A stretch of 38,974 nt of DNA from Actinophytocola sp. (GCF_009379765.1 NZ_WHTD01000073.1:1-38974), one strand, 5' to 3'; positions 1-7,810 are shown, numbered from the stretch's first letter. The notes: generated from the sequence alone by a model not told the origin. Translations and numbers: made by a program.

Positions 1-2255
1 ACCAGGTCGGCGAGCACGAGCGCGCGGCGCGGGCCGCCGAGCGCGGCCGGGCGGACCGCCTCCTCGACGTCACCGCCGGCGAGCTCGGCCAGGAACCGGG
101 ACGGCTGCTCGTCCTCGCCGCGGATGGCCGACAGCAGCAGGGTGTGCCGCGCCCGGCTGGCCGCCACCAGCAGCAGCCTGCGCTCCTCGGCCAGCAGCGG
201 CGCGGTCGCGGACAGCGCCTCACCGTCCACTCCGGACAGCAGGTCGGTCAGCCGCTCCACACCGAGCAGCGAGCCGCGCAGCCGCAGGTCCGGCCAGGTG
301 CCCTCCTGCACGCCGAGCACGGCCACGACCGTCCACTCGCGACCGACCGCGGCGTGCGCGGTGATGACCGAGACGGCCTCGCCGCGCTGCGCGGACGGCG
401 CGAGCGAGTCACCCACGATCCGTTGCGCGGCAAGGAAGTCGGCGAACCCGGTGACCCCGGCGCCGGGCAGCCGGTCGGCGTAGCGGCCCGCGGCGTGGAA
501 GAGGCCGACGATCGCGTCGAGGTCACGGTCCGCCTGCGCGCCGAGGGTCCCGCCGCGCTGGGACTGGGCGACCCAGCGCGCCTCGAGCCCGCTCTGCTGC
601 CACACCAGCCAGAGCACCTGCTCGATGCCGACGTTGTCGGCGATGGCCTGCCGGGCGGTCGTCAGCAGGCCCGCCACCCGCCGGACACTCACGGCCTCGG
701 AGTCGTCCAGCGCGGCGAGCTTGTCGTCCTCGTTCAGCACCTCGACGAGCAGGTCGTCGCTGGACCGGTCGTGGCCCGCGGCGAGCTCGAGCCGGCGAAG
801 GCCCCGGCGCAACCGGCGCAGGGCCAGCGGGTCGGCACCGCCGAGCTGGCAGGCCAGCAGCAGCTCCGCGCGGGCGGGGTCGAGCAGGTACGGGTTGGCC
901 GCGACGCGCAGCAGCTCGAGGAACGGGCGGACGGCGGGCTGGCGGGCCAGCGGCAGCTCGTCGGCGTCGGTCGCCACGGGCACGCCGGCGGAGGCCAGCG
1001 CGCGCTGCAGGACCGGGACCGAGCGGGTGGCCGAGCGGACGAGCACGGCCATCTTCGACCAGCCGACGCCGTCGATGAGGTGGGCGCGGCGCAGCTGGTC
1101 CGCGGCCCACGCCGCCTCGGCGGCGTCGGTGGCGTGCAGGCAGACGGTCACCGCACCGTTCTCGGGGGAGCTCTCGACCCGTGGCTCGTCGACGTCGAGG
1201 GTGAGCCGCTGCGGCGAGGCGCCGGGCAGCCGGGCGGCGAGGCGGGCGACGGCCTGGCGGACCGCGGGCGCCATCCGGTGCGTGGCGCGCAGGACGACGG
1301 TGCCGCCGTCGGGCCGGGTGTCGGACAGCAGCCGGGGGTCGGCGCCGCGGAAGGAGAAGACGGCCTGGTCCGGGTCGCCGGCGAGGACGAACTCCTTGGC
1401 CGCGAAGCCGAGCCGGGCCAGCAGCCGGTACTGCAGCGGGTCGAGGTGCTGGGCGTCGTCGACGAGCAGGTAGCGGACCCGGTCGCGCTCGCCGGCGAGC
1501 AGGTCGGCGTCGGTCTCGAAGGCCAGCAGGGCGCTCGCGACGAGCTCCGCGGCGTCCAGCGCGGGCGCGCTCTCCTGGGCGACGGCGCTGTCCGCGGCGC
1601 CGGCGAGGAGGGTGACCTGCTCGTACTGCCGGGCGAACTTGCCGGCGGCCACCCACTCCTCGCGCTTGGCGTCCCGGCCGATCCTGATGAGGTCCTCCGG
1701 CCCGAGCCCGCGCTCGGCGGCGCGGAGCATGAGGTCGCGCAGCTCCTCGCCGAACCCGGGCACGCCGAGCGCGGGCCGTAGGCGGTCGGGCCAGTAGCGG
1801 GCCTCGTCCTCGACGTCGCCGGCCAGCAGCTCGCGGACGACGGCATCCTGCTCGGGCCCGGACAGCAGGCGCGGGCCGGGCACGTCACGCATGGCGGCGT
1901 GCAGGCGCAGGACGGAGAAGGCGTAGGAGTGGACGGTGCGGACGAGCGGCTCGCGGATCGTGCGGATGTCCGGGCTGTCGCCCTGGGTCAGGCGCGCGGT
2001 GATGGCCTCGCGGACCTCGGTGGCGGCGCGCCGGTTGGCCGCGATGACGAGGAGCTGCTCGGGATCGACGCCGCCGCGCAGGATGCGGTCCGCGGCGACC
2101 TCGGTGAGCAGCGTGGTCTTGCCGGTGCCGGGACCGCCGAGGACCCGGACGAAGCCTTCGGCGCCGTCGAGCACGCGCCGGGCCGCGGCATACCACCGGA
2201 AGGGCCGTCGGGGTGCCACCGGCCGGCGGACGAGCCGGGGAGCCGTGGTGACCAC
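1..2255 (-). CDS. adnA: AdnA-like UvrD-family helicase-nuclease (3' end beyond window)
   Basis: A continuous minus-strand frame of about 751 codons runs off the left edge. It begins at GTG 2255 with VTTAPRLVRRP. A Walker A motif, GGPGTGKT, lies near residues 39-46. The motif II position near residue 265 reads VDDAQ rather than the usual VDEAQ, and a late helicase segment reads AASRARHTLLL. This matches the superfamily 1 AdnA/AdnB helicase-nucleases that resect double-strand breaks in actinobacteria. AdnA is preferred because the neighbours (alkyltransferase-like gene, then TIGR02569 and moeZ) follow the order around Rv3202c. The C-terminal nuclease domain would lie outside the window and cannot be checked. 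The gene is divergent from the alkyltransferase-like gene, with 75 bp between starts. AdnB or another UvrD-like helicase is possible but less likely. Confidence 0.75.
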   Translation of the reverse strand, partial: MVTTAPRLVRRPVAPRRPFRWYAAARRVLDGAEGFVRVLGGPGTGKTTLLTEVAADRILRGGVDPEQLLVIAANRRAATEVREAITARLTQGDSPDIRTIREPLVRTVHSYAFSVLRLHAAMRDVPGPRLLSGPEQDAVVRELLAGDVEDEARYWPDRLRPALGVPGFGEELRDLMLRAAERGLGPEDLIRIGRDAKREEWVAAGKFARQYEQVTLLAGAADSAVAQESAPALDAAELVASALLAFETDADLLAGERDRVRYLLVDDAQHLDPLQYRLLARLGFAAKEFVLAGDPDQAVFSFRGADPRLLSDTRPDGGTVVLRATHRMAPAVRQAVARLAARLPGASPQRLTLDVDEPRVESSPENGAVTVCLHATDAAEAAWAADQLRRAHLIDGVGWSKMAVLVRSATRSVPVLQRALASAGVPVATDADELPLARQPAVRPFLELLRVAANPYLLDPARAELLLACQLGGADPLALRRLRRGLRRLELAAGHDRSSDDLLVEVLNEDDKLAALDDSEAVSVRRVAGLLTTARQAIADNVGIEQVLWLVWQQSGLEARWVAQSQRGGTLGAQADRDLDAIVGLFHAAGRYADRLPGAGVTGFADFLAAQRIVGDSLAPSAQRGEAVSVITAHAAVGREWTVVAVLGVQEGTWPDLRLRGSLLGVERLTDLLSGVDGEALSATAPLLAEERRLLLVAASRARHTLLLSAIRGEDEQPSRFLAELAGGDVEEAVRPAALGGPRRALVLADL

Positions 2256-2330
2256 GCGGACGATGAAAACACGGCGGCCCGCTCGGGCGTGCACCGGCAC
2301 GCCGGCACACCGGCCCGGCATACTTGCGCT

Positions 2331-2618
2331 GTGGACGAGGAGCTGCACGAGCGGGTCCGCGAGGTGATCGCGTCGATCCCCGCCGGCCGGGTGGCCTCCT
2401 ACGGCGACATCGCGGCGATGGCCGGGGCGTCGACGCCCCGGCTCATCGGCCGGATCCTGAGTGAGGACGGCCACGACCTGCCCTGGTACCGCGTGCTGCG
2501 TTCGGACGGGACGCCGGCACCGCACCTGGTCCACAAGCAGCTCGAGCTGCTCCGGGCCGAGGGCGTGCTGGCCGACGGTCAGCGGGTGAGCATGCGCACC
2601 TACCGCTGGCGTCCCTGA
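2331..2618 (+). CDS. Alkyltransferase-like (ATL) DNA-binding protein, MGMT family
   Basis: This 95-residue protein starts at GTG 2331 and matches the DNA-binding domain of O6-alkylguanine-DNA alkyltransferases. The helix-turn-helix segment VASYGDIAAMAG and the arginine region PRLIGRIL are clear. The active-site motif PCHRV is replaced by PWYRV (residues 51-55), so Trp52 stands where the alkyl-accepting cysteine should be. That is the mark of ATL proteins, which bind O6-alkylguanine lesions and recruit nucleotide excision repair without transferring the alkyl group. Standing beside a break-resection helicase, it fits a DNA-repair pair and corresponds to Rv3204. Its 3' end overlaps the convergent aldo/keto reductase by 19 bp (2600-2618). 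Confidence 0.85.
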   Translation: MDEELHERVREVIASIPAGRVASYGDIAAMAGASTPRLIGRILSEDGHDLPWYRVLRSDGTPAPHLVHKQLELLRAEGVLADGQRVSMRTYRWRP

Positions 2619-3619
2619 ACCACCACGTCGCCGAACGTCACGCCGCGGGTCATCGGGCGGGCCAGGAAGTCGTGCGGGAAGCCGAGCTCGATCGCACTCG
2701 CCTTCTCCAGGTTCGCCACGTGGTGCTCGGCGAGCCGCACGTCGAGCGCACCCAGGTTGTCCTCGAGCTGCGCGACCGTGCGCGCCCCGACGATCGGCGA
2801 GGTCACCGCCGCGTTGCGCAGCGTCCAGGCCAGCGCGACCCGGGACGGCGTCGTCTCCAGCTCGGTGGCGACCTCCTTGACCACCTCGGCGATGGCCAGC
2901 CCGCGCTCGGTCAGCGCGCCGTTCGCCGCGGCCACGTTCTTGCGCGAGCCCGCGGCCGACGCCGACCCGCCGCCGATGTCCAGGTCCGCGTGCGTGTACT
3001 TGCCGGCCAGCACCCCGCTGCCCAGCGGTGACCACGGGAGCACCCCGAGGCCCATCGCACGCGCCATCGGGATCAGGTCGCGTTCGACGGTCCGCTCGAT
3101 GAGGCTGTACTCGATCTGCAGCGCCACCAGCGGCGTCCAGCCACGCAGGTCGGAGATCGCCTGCATGGGGGAGACCTGCCAGGCCGGGATGTCGGACATG
3201 CCGAGGTAGAGCACCTTCCCGGCACGCACGAGGTCATCCATCGCGCGCAGGACCTCCTCCACCGGCGTGGTGGCGTCCCAGGAGTGCAGGTAGAGGAGGT
3301 CGATGTAGTCGGTGTTCAGCCGGCGCAGGCTCTCCTCGGCGGAGTTGACCAGGCTCTTGCGGTGGTTCCCGCCCGAGTTCGGGTCGCCGGGGCGGGTGGT
3401 CATCGTGTACTTGGTCGCGATCACCAGCCGGTCGCGCCGGTCGCCCGCGAACTCGCCGAGCAGCCGCTCGGCCGAGCCGTTGGTGTACTGGTTGGCGGTG
3501 TCGACGACGTTGCCGCCGCGGTCGAGGTAGGTGTCGAAGATGCGGCGCGCCTCCGCCTTGTCCGCGCCCCAGCCCCAGTCCGACCCGAAGGTCATGGTTC
3601 CCAGCCTGCGGCTCGACAA
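2600..3619 (-). CDS. Aldo/keto reductase lacking its first ~20 residues
   Basis: This is an NAD(P)H-dependent aldo/keto reductase with a TIM-barrel fold. The catalytic tetrad is visible: Asp in VVDTANQY, Tyr in NQYTNG, Lys in VIATKYTM and His in LYLHSWD. Family members normally begin with about 20 residues of the type 'YRxLGxTGLxVSxLxLGTMTFG'. Here homology starts at LGTMTFG. The only starts are TTG 3619, which adds MSSRRLG, and ATG 3595, inside the motif. Upstream sequence is immediately the body of the divergent regulator gene, so the N-terminal hairpin and native promoter appear to be deleted. The catalytic residues remain. Substrate unknown; function may be impaired or unexpressed. Confidence 0.8.
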   Translation of the reverse strand: MSSRRLGTMTFGSDWGWGADKAEARRIFDTYLDRGGNVVDTANQYTNGSAERLLGEFAGDRRDRLVIATKYTMTTRPGDPNSGGNHRKSLVNSAEESLRRLNTDYIDLLYLHSWDATTPVEEVLRAMDDLVRAGKVLYLGMSDIPAWQVSPMQAISDLRGWTPLVALQIEYSLIERTVERDLIPMARAMGLGVLPWSPLGSGVLAGKYTHADLDIGGGSASAAGSRKNVAAANGALTERGLAIAEVVKEVATELETTPSRVALAWTLRNAAVTSPIVGARTVAQLEDNLGALDVRLAEHHVANLEKASAIELGFPHDFLARPMTRGVTFGDVVVQGRQR

Positions 3620-4223
3620 CGACGAGCGGGCCTACCTGTTCGACCTGGCCCGGCAGCGCCCGGCGCGCAGCCGCTCGACCGCCGACCCGGCGGCGGCCCG
3701 GCTGGTCGTGGACCTCTCGCCGCTGCCGGCGATGCTGATCGACCACCGCTTCGACATCCTGGCCTGGAACGAGGAGATGGCCGGGCTGATGCTGGACTTC
3801 GGCGCGCTGCCGGTCGAGCAGCGCAACACGATGTGGCTGTGCCTGTGCCACCCGGCGATGCGCGAGTTCTACCGGGAGCGGGAGCGGGTGATCAGCGAGG
3901 GCATCGCCGACCTGCGCGCGGCGTGGGCGGCCCGGCCGGACGACGAGTCACTCGTCGACCTGGTCGGTGAGCTGACCGTGCACAGCCCGGAGTTCGCGGC
4001 CCTGTGGGAGCGGCGCGACGTCCGGGTCAACGGCCGCGGGCGCAAACGCTTGCACCACCCCAGGGTCGGCCCGCTCGCGATCGACTTCGAGGTGCTCAAC
4101 CCGCTCGGCGAGCCGGACCAGCGGCTGATCATCTACCGCGCCGCGGACGCCGCCTCCCAGACCGCCCTGGACGCCATCAGCCGCGAGGCCGCCGAGCCCC
4201 ACCCCACCCTCCGCGCCCTGTAG
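3594..4223 (+). CDS. MmyB-type ligand-binding domain of an XRE-family regulator, HTH missing
   Basis: The 209-residue frame from ATG 3594 begins MVPSLRLDNDERAYLFDLAR. In full-length members of this family of about 280 residues, the equivalent sequence follows an XRE helix-turn-helix and linker. The rest matches the MmyB-like ligand-binding domain, for example PAMLIDHRFDILAWN and later VGELTVHSPEFAALWERRDV. The DNA-binding domain is absent, so this cannot be a normal repressor as it stands. Its ATG shares the CATG tetranucleotide with the ATG on the opposite strand of the aldo/keto reductase, leaving no intergenic DNA. I infer one deletion removed the promoter region and 5' ends of both genes. 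It is best regarded as a probable gene remnant with an intact frame. Confidence 0.7.
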   Translation: MVPSLRLDNDERAYLFDLARQRPARSRSTADPAAARLVVDLSPLPAMLIDHRFDILAWNEEMAGLMLDFGALPVEQRNTMWLCLCHPAMREFYRERERVISEGIADLRAAWAARPDDESLVDLVGELTVHSPEFAALWERRDVRVNGRGRKRLHHPRVGPLAIDFEVLNPLGEPDQRLIIYRAADAASQTALDAISREAAEPHPTLRAL

Positions 4224-4370
4224 ACCCCGCGAGTCCCCACTCCCGACCCGCGGGTCCTGAGCGTTGGACTCGCGGGTCCTGACCATTGGACTCGCGGGTT
4301 CCGAGCGTTGGACTCGCGGGTTCTGAGCGTTGGACTCGCGGGTTCTGGGGGTTGGACTCGCGGGGTGGGG
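4224..4370 (+). repeat. 22-bp tandem repeat array between convergent genes
   Basis: Four full 22-bp units start at 4266, 4288, 4310 and 4332. Each begins GGACTCGCGGGT and most end GCGTT. A partial unit follows at 4354, and a divergent copy precedes at about 4245. The left edge (4224-4237) is an inverted copy of the right edge, so the whole array can fold back on itself. It fills the 147 bp between the stop of the regulator remnant and the stop of pirin. The same unit recurs at 5957-6022 and 35391-35444. A bidirectional terminator role is possible from the position but unproven. Confidence 0.9.
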
Positions 4371-5360
4371 TCAGCGGGGGTCGTCGGCGGTGGTGCGGTG
4401 GGCCAGGTGGTCCGCGGGGATCTGGCCGAGGCGGCCGGCCTGGAAGTCCTCGAACGCGGTGACGATCTCCTCGCGGGTGTTCATCACGAAGGGGCCGTAG
4501 CGCGCCACCGGCTCGTTGATCGGAGCACCGCCCAGCACCAGGATCTCCCAGCCCGTCGGCGAGTCGGCCGGCTGCGTGTCCGCCGCCCGCATGGTCAGGG
4601 CCTCGCCGTGGGTGAACACCGCCAGCTGGCCCTCCTCGACCGGCCGGTGCTCCGGGCCCACCGTGCCGCGGCCGGACAGCACGTAGACCAGCGCGTTGTA
4701 GTCCGCCGGCCACGGCATCGCCAGCCGCGCGCCCGGGCTGACCGTCGCGTGCAGGTAGGTGATCGGGCTGTACGTCACGCCGGGACCGTCGTGGCCGTCC
4801 AGCGAACCGGCGATCACCCGGACCAGCGCGCCGCCGTCGTCGCCGGCGAGCAGGGTGGCGTCGCGGGCGCCGATGTCCTGGTAGCGCGGGGTGATCATCT
4901 TCTTGTCACGCGGCAGGTTGACCCACAGCTGCACGCCGTGGAACAGGCCGCCCTTCGCGACCATGTCCTGCGGCGGCACCTCGTTGTGCAGGATGCCGGC
5001 GCCGGCGGTCATCCACTGGGTCGAGCCGTCGGTGATGAGCCCGCCGCCGCCGATCGAGTCGGTGTGCTCGAAGGCGCCGTCGATCATGTAGGTCACGGTC
5101 TCGAAGCCGCGGTGCGGGTGCCACGGCGCGCCCTTCGCCTCGCCGGGGCCGTACTCGACCGCGCCCATGTGGTCCAGCAGCAGGAACGGGTCGGCCATCG
5201 ACAGGTCGACGCCCGGGAACGGCCGGCGGACCTGGAAGCCCTCGCCCTCGAGGAACCGCTGGGCGGTGACGATCCGGTGCACGCCGCGCCAGTGGGTGTC
5301 CGGGGCGGACAGCTCGGGCAGGCGGGGCAGGGTGAGCGTGTCCGCGGTGATCGCCGGCAT
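4371..5360 (-). CDS. Pirin family protein (bicupin)
   Basis: This 329-residue protein starts at ATG 5360 behind a strong AAGGAGG site. The N-terminal cupin carries the pirin metal ligands: His81 and His83 in PWHPHRG, and His125 and Glu127 in GILHNE. A second cupin occupies roughly residues 180-290, and the C-terminal segment NTREEIVTAFEDFQAGRLGQI is typical of the family. Pirins are cytoplasmic iron-binding proteins, some with quercetinase activity and some linked to stress regulation. The substrate here is not predictable. It follows the nitrate operon on the same strand after 29 bp, but a MarR-type dyad and AT-rich sequence just upstream suggest its own promoter. Confidence 0.9.
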   Translation of the reverse strand: MPAITADTLTLPRLPELSAPDTHWRGVHRIVTAQRFLEGEGFQVRRPFPGVDLSMADPFLLLDHMGAVEYGPGEAKGAPWHPHRGFETVTYMIDGAFEHTDSIGGGGLITDGSTQWMTAGAGILHNEVPPQDMVAKGGLFHGVQLWVNLPRDKKMITPRYQDIGARDATLLAGDDGGALVRVIAGSLDGHDGPGVTYSPITYLHATVSPGARLAMPWPADYNALVYVLSGRGTVGPEHRPVEEGQLAVFTHGEALTMRAADTQPADSPTGWEILVLGGAPINEPVARYGPFVMNTREEIVTAFEDFQAGRLGQIPADHLAHRTTADDPR

Positions 5361-5389
5361 GACGCCTCCTTGGTCAGGTGCTCGAAAGC

Positions 5390-6178
5390 CTATGCTCCGA
5401 CCAAGGTAGTTGCACCATCAATTATTCCCGCCCGGTACCGCCGGACGACGAGGTCGGCCACCAACGGGTGGGCACCCAGCGGCTCGGCCACCACCGCCGC
5501 ACCGCTCGCGGCGAGGACGCGCTGGAACCGGCCCGGGGCGAGGAGCCAGGACGCCACCGCCACCCGGCCGCCCGCGCCGCTTACGCCGCCCACGCCGGCC
5601 ACGCCGGCCACGCCGGCCACGCCGGCCACGACGTCACCGATCCGCGGGCGCGCGGTGGCCGCGTAGCCGACCCGGACCGGGCCGCCGGTGCTGGCGCCGA
5701 GCAGCTCGGCCGCCTCGACGACCTCGGCGAGCGCCCGCGGGTCCGAGGACCCCGCGGCGGCGAACACGACCGGGTCGCCCCGACGCCAACCTGCCTCGAC
5801 GAGCCGCGCATGGGCGACCTCGACCAGCGCCGGGCCGAGGCACGGGGTGAGCACGGCGGGTCGCCCGCTGCGCCGAACCTGTTCGGGGAGGTCGACGCGG
5901 ACGTGGTAGCCGGCGGCGAGGAACGCCGGCACGACGACCACCGGTGCCGCGACGGCGGACTCGCGGGTCCGGAGCGTTGGACTCGCGGGTCCCGGACGTT
6001 GGACTCGCGGGTCCCGGGCGTTGCGGAGGGCCGTGGTCACGTTCGGGCCGCGGACGTCGGCGAACGCCACCGCCACCCGCACGCCGGGGAGCCGGGTCCG
6101 GACCTGGGCGGCCAGGGCGCCGACCACCTCGGCGCCCGCCGGGTCGCGGGTGCCGTGGGCCACCAGGAGCAGGGTCAC
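5390..6178 (-). CDS. CbiX-type sirohydrochlorin chelatase with an in-frame repeat insertion
   Basis: This 262-residue protein starts at GTG 6178, overlapping the nnaR stop as GTGA. It is a class II chelatase that would insert iron into sirohydrochlorin to make siroheme for NirB. The first motif is LLLVAHGTRDPAG (His8), and the second conserved histidine is in FLAAGYHVR (about His92). Residues 53-74 are encoded exactly by three copies of the 22-bp repeat and have no counterpart expected in the family. They lie in a loop between the two catalytic regions. A second low-complexity stretch, GVAGVAGVAGVGG, comes from a 9-bp tandem repeat. It is the last gene of the nitrate operon and corresponds in position to nasF of Amycolatopsis mediterranei. 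Confidence 0.85.
   Translation of the reverse strand: MTLLLVAHGTRDPAGAEVVGALAAQVRTRLPGVRVAVAFADVRGPNVTTALRNARDPRVQRPGPASPTLRTRESAVAAPVVVVPAFLAAGYHVRVDLPEQVRRSGRPAVLTPCLGPALVEVAHARLVEAGWRRGDPVVFAAAGSSDPRALAEVVEAAELLGASTGGPVRVGYAATARPRIGDVVAGVAGVAGVAGVGGVSGAGGRVAVASWLLAPGRFQRVLAASGAAVVAEPLGAHPLVADLVVRRYRAGIIDGATTLVGA
5407..5424 (-). promoter_or_regulatory. MarR-type inverted repeat upstream of pirin
   Basis: Read on the minus strand the site is TAATTG-N6-CAACTA, with five of six arm positions symmetric. It lies 47-64 bp upstream of the pirin ATG, inside the last codons of the chelatase gene, in unusually AT-rich sequence. The layout resembles operators of MarR-family repressors. No MarR gene is present in the window, so the regulator is unknown. 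Confidence 0.4.
5591..5626 (-). repeat. Four exact 9-bp tandem repeats inside the chelatase gene
   Basis: Four consecutive copies of CACGCCGGC (plus strand) encode a Gly-Val-Ala tandem in the C-terminal half of the chelatase. Because the unit is nine bases, copy-number change would keep the reading frame and vary a flexible segment by three residues. Confidence 0.85.
5957..6022 (-). repeat. Three exact 22-bp repeat units inside the chelatase coding sequence
   Basis: Units at 5957-5978, 5979-6000 and 6001-6022 each begin GGACTCGCGGGT (plus strand). Together they are 66 bp, exactly 22 codons. The units are read in three different frames, giving NARDPRV, QRPGPASP and TLRTRES. One or two copies would shift the frame. 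The flanks (GPNVTTALR before, AVAAPVVVVPAF after) join into an ordinary chelatase sequence if the insert is removed. Confidence 0.9.
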
Positions 6179-7302
6179 GGCACCGGGACGGCGAGCCGGT
6201 AGCCCCGCTTCACGACCGTCTGCACCAGCTCCGCGGTCCCCAGCGCCGAGCGCAGGCGGCCGATCGTGGTCTCCACCGCGTGCTCGTCGACCGCGTCGAG
6301 TCGGCCGGAGTGGCGGCGCAGCACCCCGCCGAGGACCGGGCGGGACAGGACCCGGCCGGGGCTGCCGGCCAACGCACGCAGCACGGCCATCGGCGCGGGC
6401 GGGACCGGGCGGAGCTCGCCGTCCACCAGGGCCGCCTGGCCGCGCAGCTCCAGCACGCTCTCGCCGATGCACACCCGGACGGCTCTGGCGGGCAGCGCCA
6501 CCGCGAGCTCCCGGACCAGCGCGCCGATCCGCGCCCGGTGCGGTTGGATCACCGGCACGCCGACCCGTTGCATCGGCGCCGCGGTGATCGGACCGACGCA
6601 CACCACCAGCACCCGGTAGCGCAGCATCTCCAGCAGCGGCACCAACCGGCCGGCGTCCTCGGCCGCGCGCAGCACGCTCGCCGCGGCCGGGGCGCTCGTG
6701 AAGGTCAGCGCGTCCACCTGGCCGGCCAGCACCGCGCCCAGCAACCGCTCCAGCGGCGCGGGGTCCGCGGGTGCGGTCCAGCGGTACACCGGGATCTCCA
6801 GGACGTCGGCACCGGCGGCGCGGAGCTGGTCGACGAAGTCACGCAGCGGCTCGCCGTGCAGCTGCACCGCGATCCGCTTGCCGGCCACCCCCGCGGCCAG
6901 CAGGTGGTCGAGCACCTCGGCGCTCGACTCGGACTCCGGTGACCACCGCTCGACCAGGCCGGCCGCACGGACCGCGCCCTTCGCCTTCGGGCCACGGGTC
7001 AGCACCGCGGCCGCGCCGAGCGCGGACAGCAACGCGTCGCCGAGCCCCCATCCCTCGGCGGCCTCGACCCACCCGCGGAAGCCGATCCCGGTCGTCGCCA
7101 CCGCGACGTCCACCGGTGCGGCCAGCAGGCTCCGGGTGGCCCGCAGCAGGTCCGCGTCGTCGGCCAGCGGCACGATCCGGATCGCCGGCCCCTGCACGAC
7201 GGTGGCGCCACGACGCTCCAGCAGGGCACCCAGCTCGTCCGCGCGGCGGGCCGCGGTCACCCCGACCGTGAACCCGGCCAACAGCGCGACATCACCGGTC
7301 AC
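6175..7302 (-). CDS. nnaR: NnaR: uroporphyrinogen-III synthase-like domain fused to winged-helix DNA-binding domain
   Basis: This 375-residue protein starts at GTG 7302 behind AAGGAG. Residues 1 to about 260 have the HemD fold (LAGFTVGVTAARRADELGALLERRGA near the start). Residues about 295-372 are an OmpR-type winged helix ending in VQTVVKRGYRLAVPVP. This fusion is the actinobacterial NnaR/Rv0260c family, which acts with GlnR in nitrate and nitrite assimilation in Streptomyces and Mycobacterium. It sits between nirD and the chelatase, as expected. Whether the HemD domain still makes uroporphyrinogen III or only senses a tetrapyrrole cannot be decided here. The 148 bp between it and nirD could hold a separate promoter; I saw no convincing one. 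Confidence 0.85.
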   Translation of the reverse strand: MTGDVALLAGFTVGVTAARRADELGALLERRGATVVQGPAIRIVPLADDADLLRATRSLLAAPVDVAVATTGIGFRGWVEAAEGWGLGDALLSALGAAAVLTRGPKAKGAVRAAGLVERWSPESESSAEVLDHLLAAGVAGKRIAVQLHGEPLRDFVDQLRAAGADVLEIPVYRWTAPADPAPLERLLGAVLAGQVDALTFTSAPAAASVLRAAEDAGRLVPLLEMLRYRVLVVCVGPITAAPMQRVGVPVIQPHRARIGALVRELAVALPARAVRVCIGESVLELRGQAALVDGELRPVPPAPMAVLRALAGSPGRVLSRPVLGGVLRRHSGRLDAVDEHAVETTIGRLRSALGTAELVQTVVKRGYRLAVPVP

Positions 7303-7450
7303 GACACTCCTTGTTCTACCTCAGCTGGTCGAGCAGCGGGGAACCTGCACGAACCGCGTGCTCGCCAATCGCGCCCAAGGGGAACGGGACGCGACCCAGC
7401 CACCGGTACGCACCGAACCGGACGGCACCAACCCACGGTGACCACAAGGG

Positions 7451-7810
7451 TTAATTCCGGGGAGGCGGAGCCGCCCCCACCATCAGCACACCGTCGGCGA
7501 CTCGCACGGGGTAGACGCGGACCGACGCCGACCCGTCCTCCACGCACACGCCGGAGCGCAGGTCGAAGTGCTGCTTGTGCATGGGCGACGCGACCACCGG
7601 CGCCCCGCCCAGGTCGCCGACGATGCCCCGGGAGAGCACCGCCGCCCCGCTGAACGGGTCCACATTGGACAGTGCGTATGTCCCGGCGTGGAGCTCGTCG
7701 GCGCGGAACAGGGCGATCTGCGCGCCGTCGGGCAGCAGCGCCGCCACCCCGCGGCCGGGCAGCAGGTCGGACAGCGCGCACACGGCCGTCCAGGTCGAGA
7801 GTGCGGTCAT
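7451..7810 (-). CDS. nirD: Nitrite reductase small subunit NirD
   Basis: This 119-residue Rieske-like small subunit works with NirB in the cytoplasmic NADH-dependent reduction of nitrite to ammonium. Its ATG at 7810 overlaps the nirB stop as ATGA, so the two are probably translationally coupled. Sequence such as GIVGDLGGAPVVASPMHKQHFDLRSGVC is typical. The Rieske cluster ligands are absent: where Cys/His pairs would stand there is SPMHKQHFDL. This is normal for NirD, which keeps the fold without the iron-sulfur cluster. Confidence 0.93.
   Translation of the reverse strand: MTALSTWTAVCALSDLLPGRGVAALLPDGAQIALFRADELHAGTYALSNVDPFSGAAVLSRGIVGDLGGAPVVASPMHKQHFDLRSGVCVEDGSASVRVYPVRVADGVLMVGAAPPPRN

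Noticed and set aside
144..1781. Long plus-strand frame opposite the helicase
   Set aside because: Arg/Gly/Ala-rich low-complexity translation without any domain; it is the complement of the AdnA-like gene.
4224..4370. CRISPR-like array
   Set aside because: The 22-bp units are directly adjacent with no unique spacers and no cas genes nearby. The Cas4-like nuclease at 28.3 kb is a stand-alone RecB-family protein.
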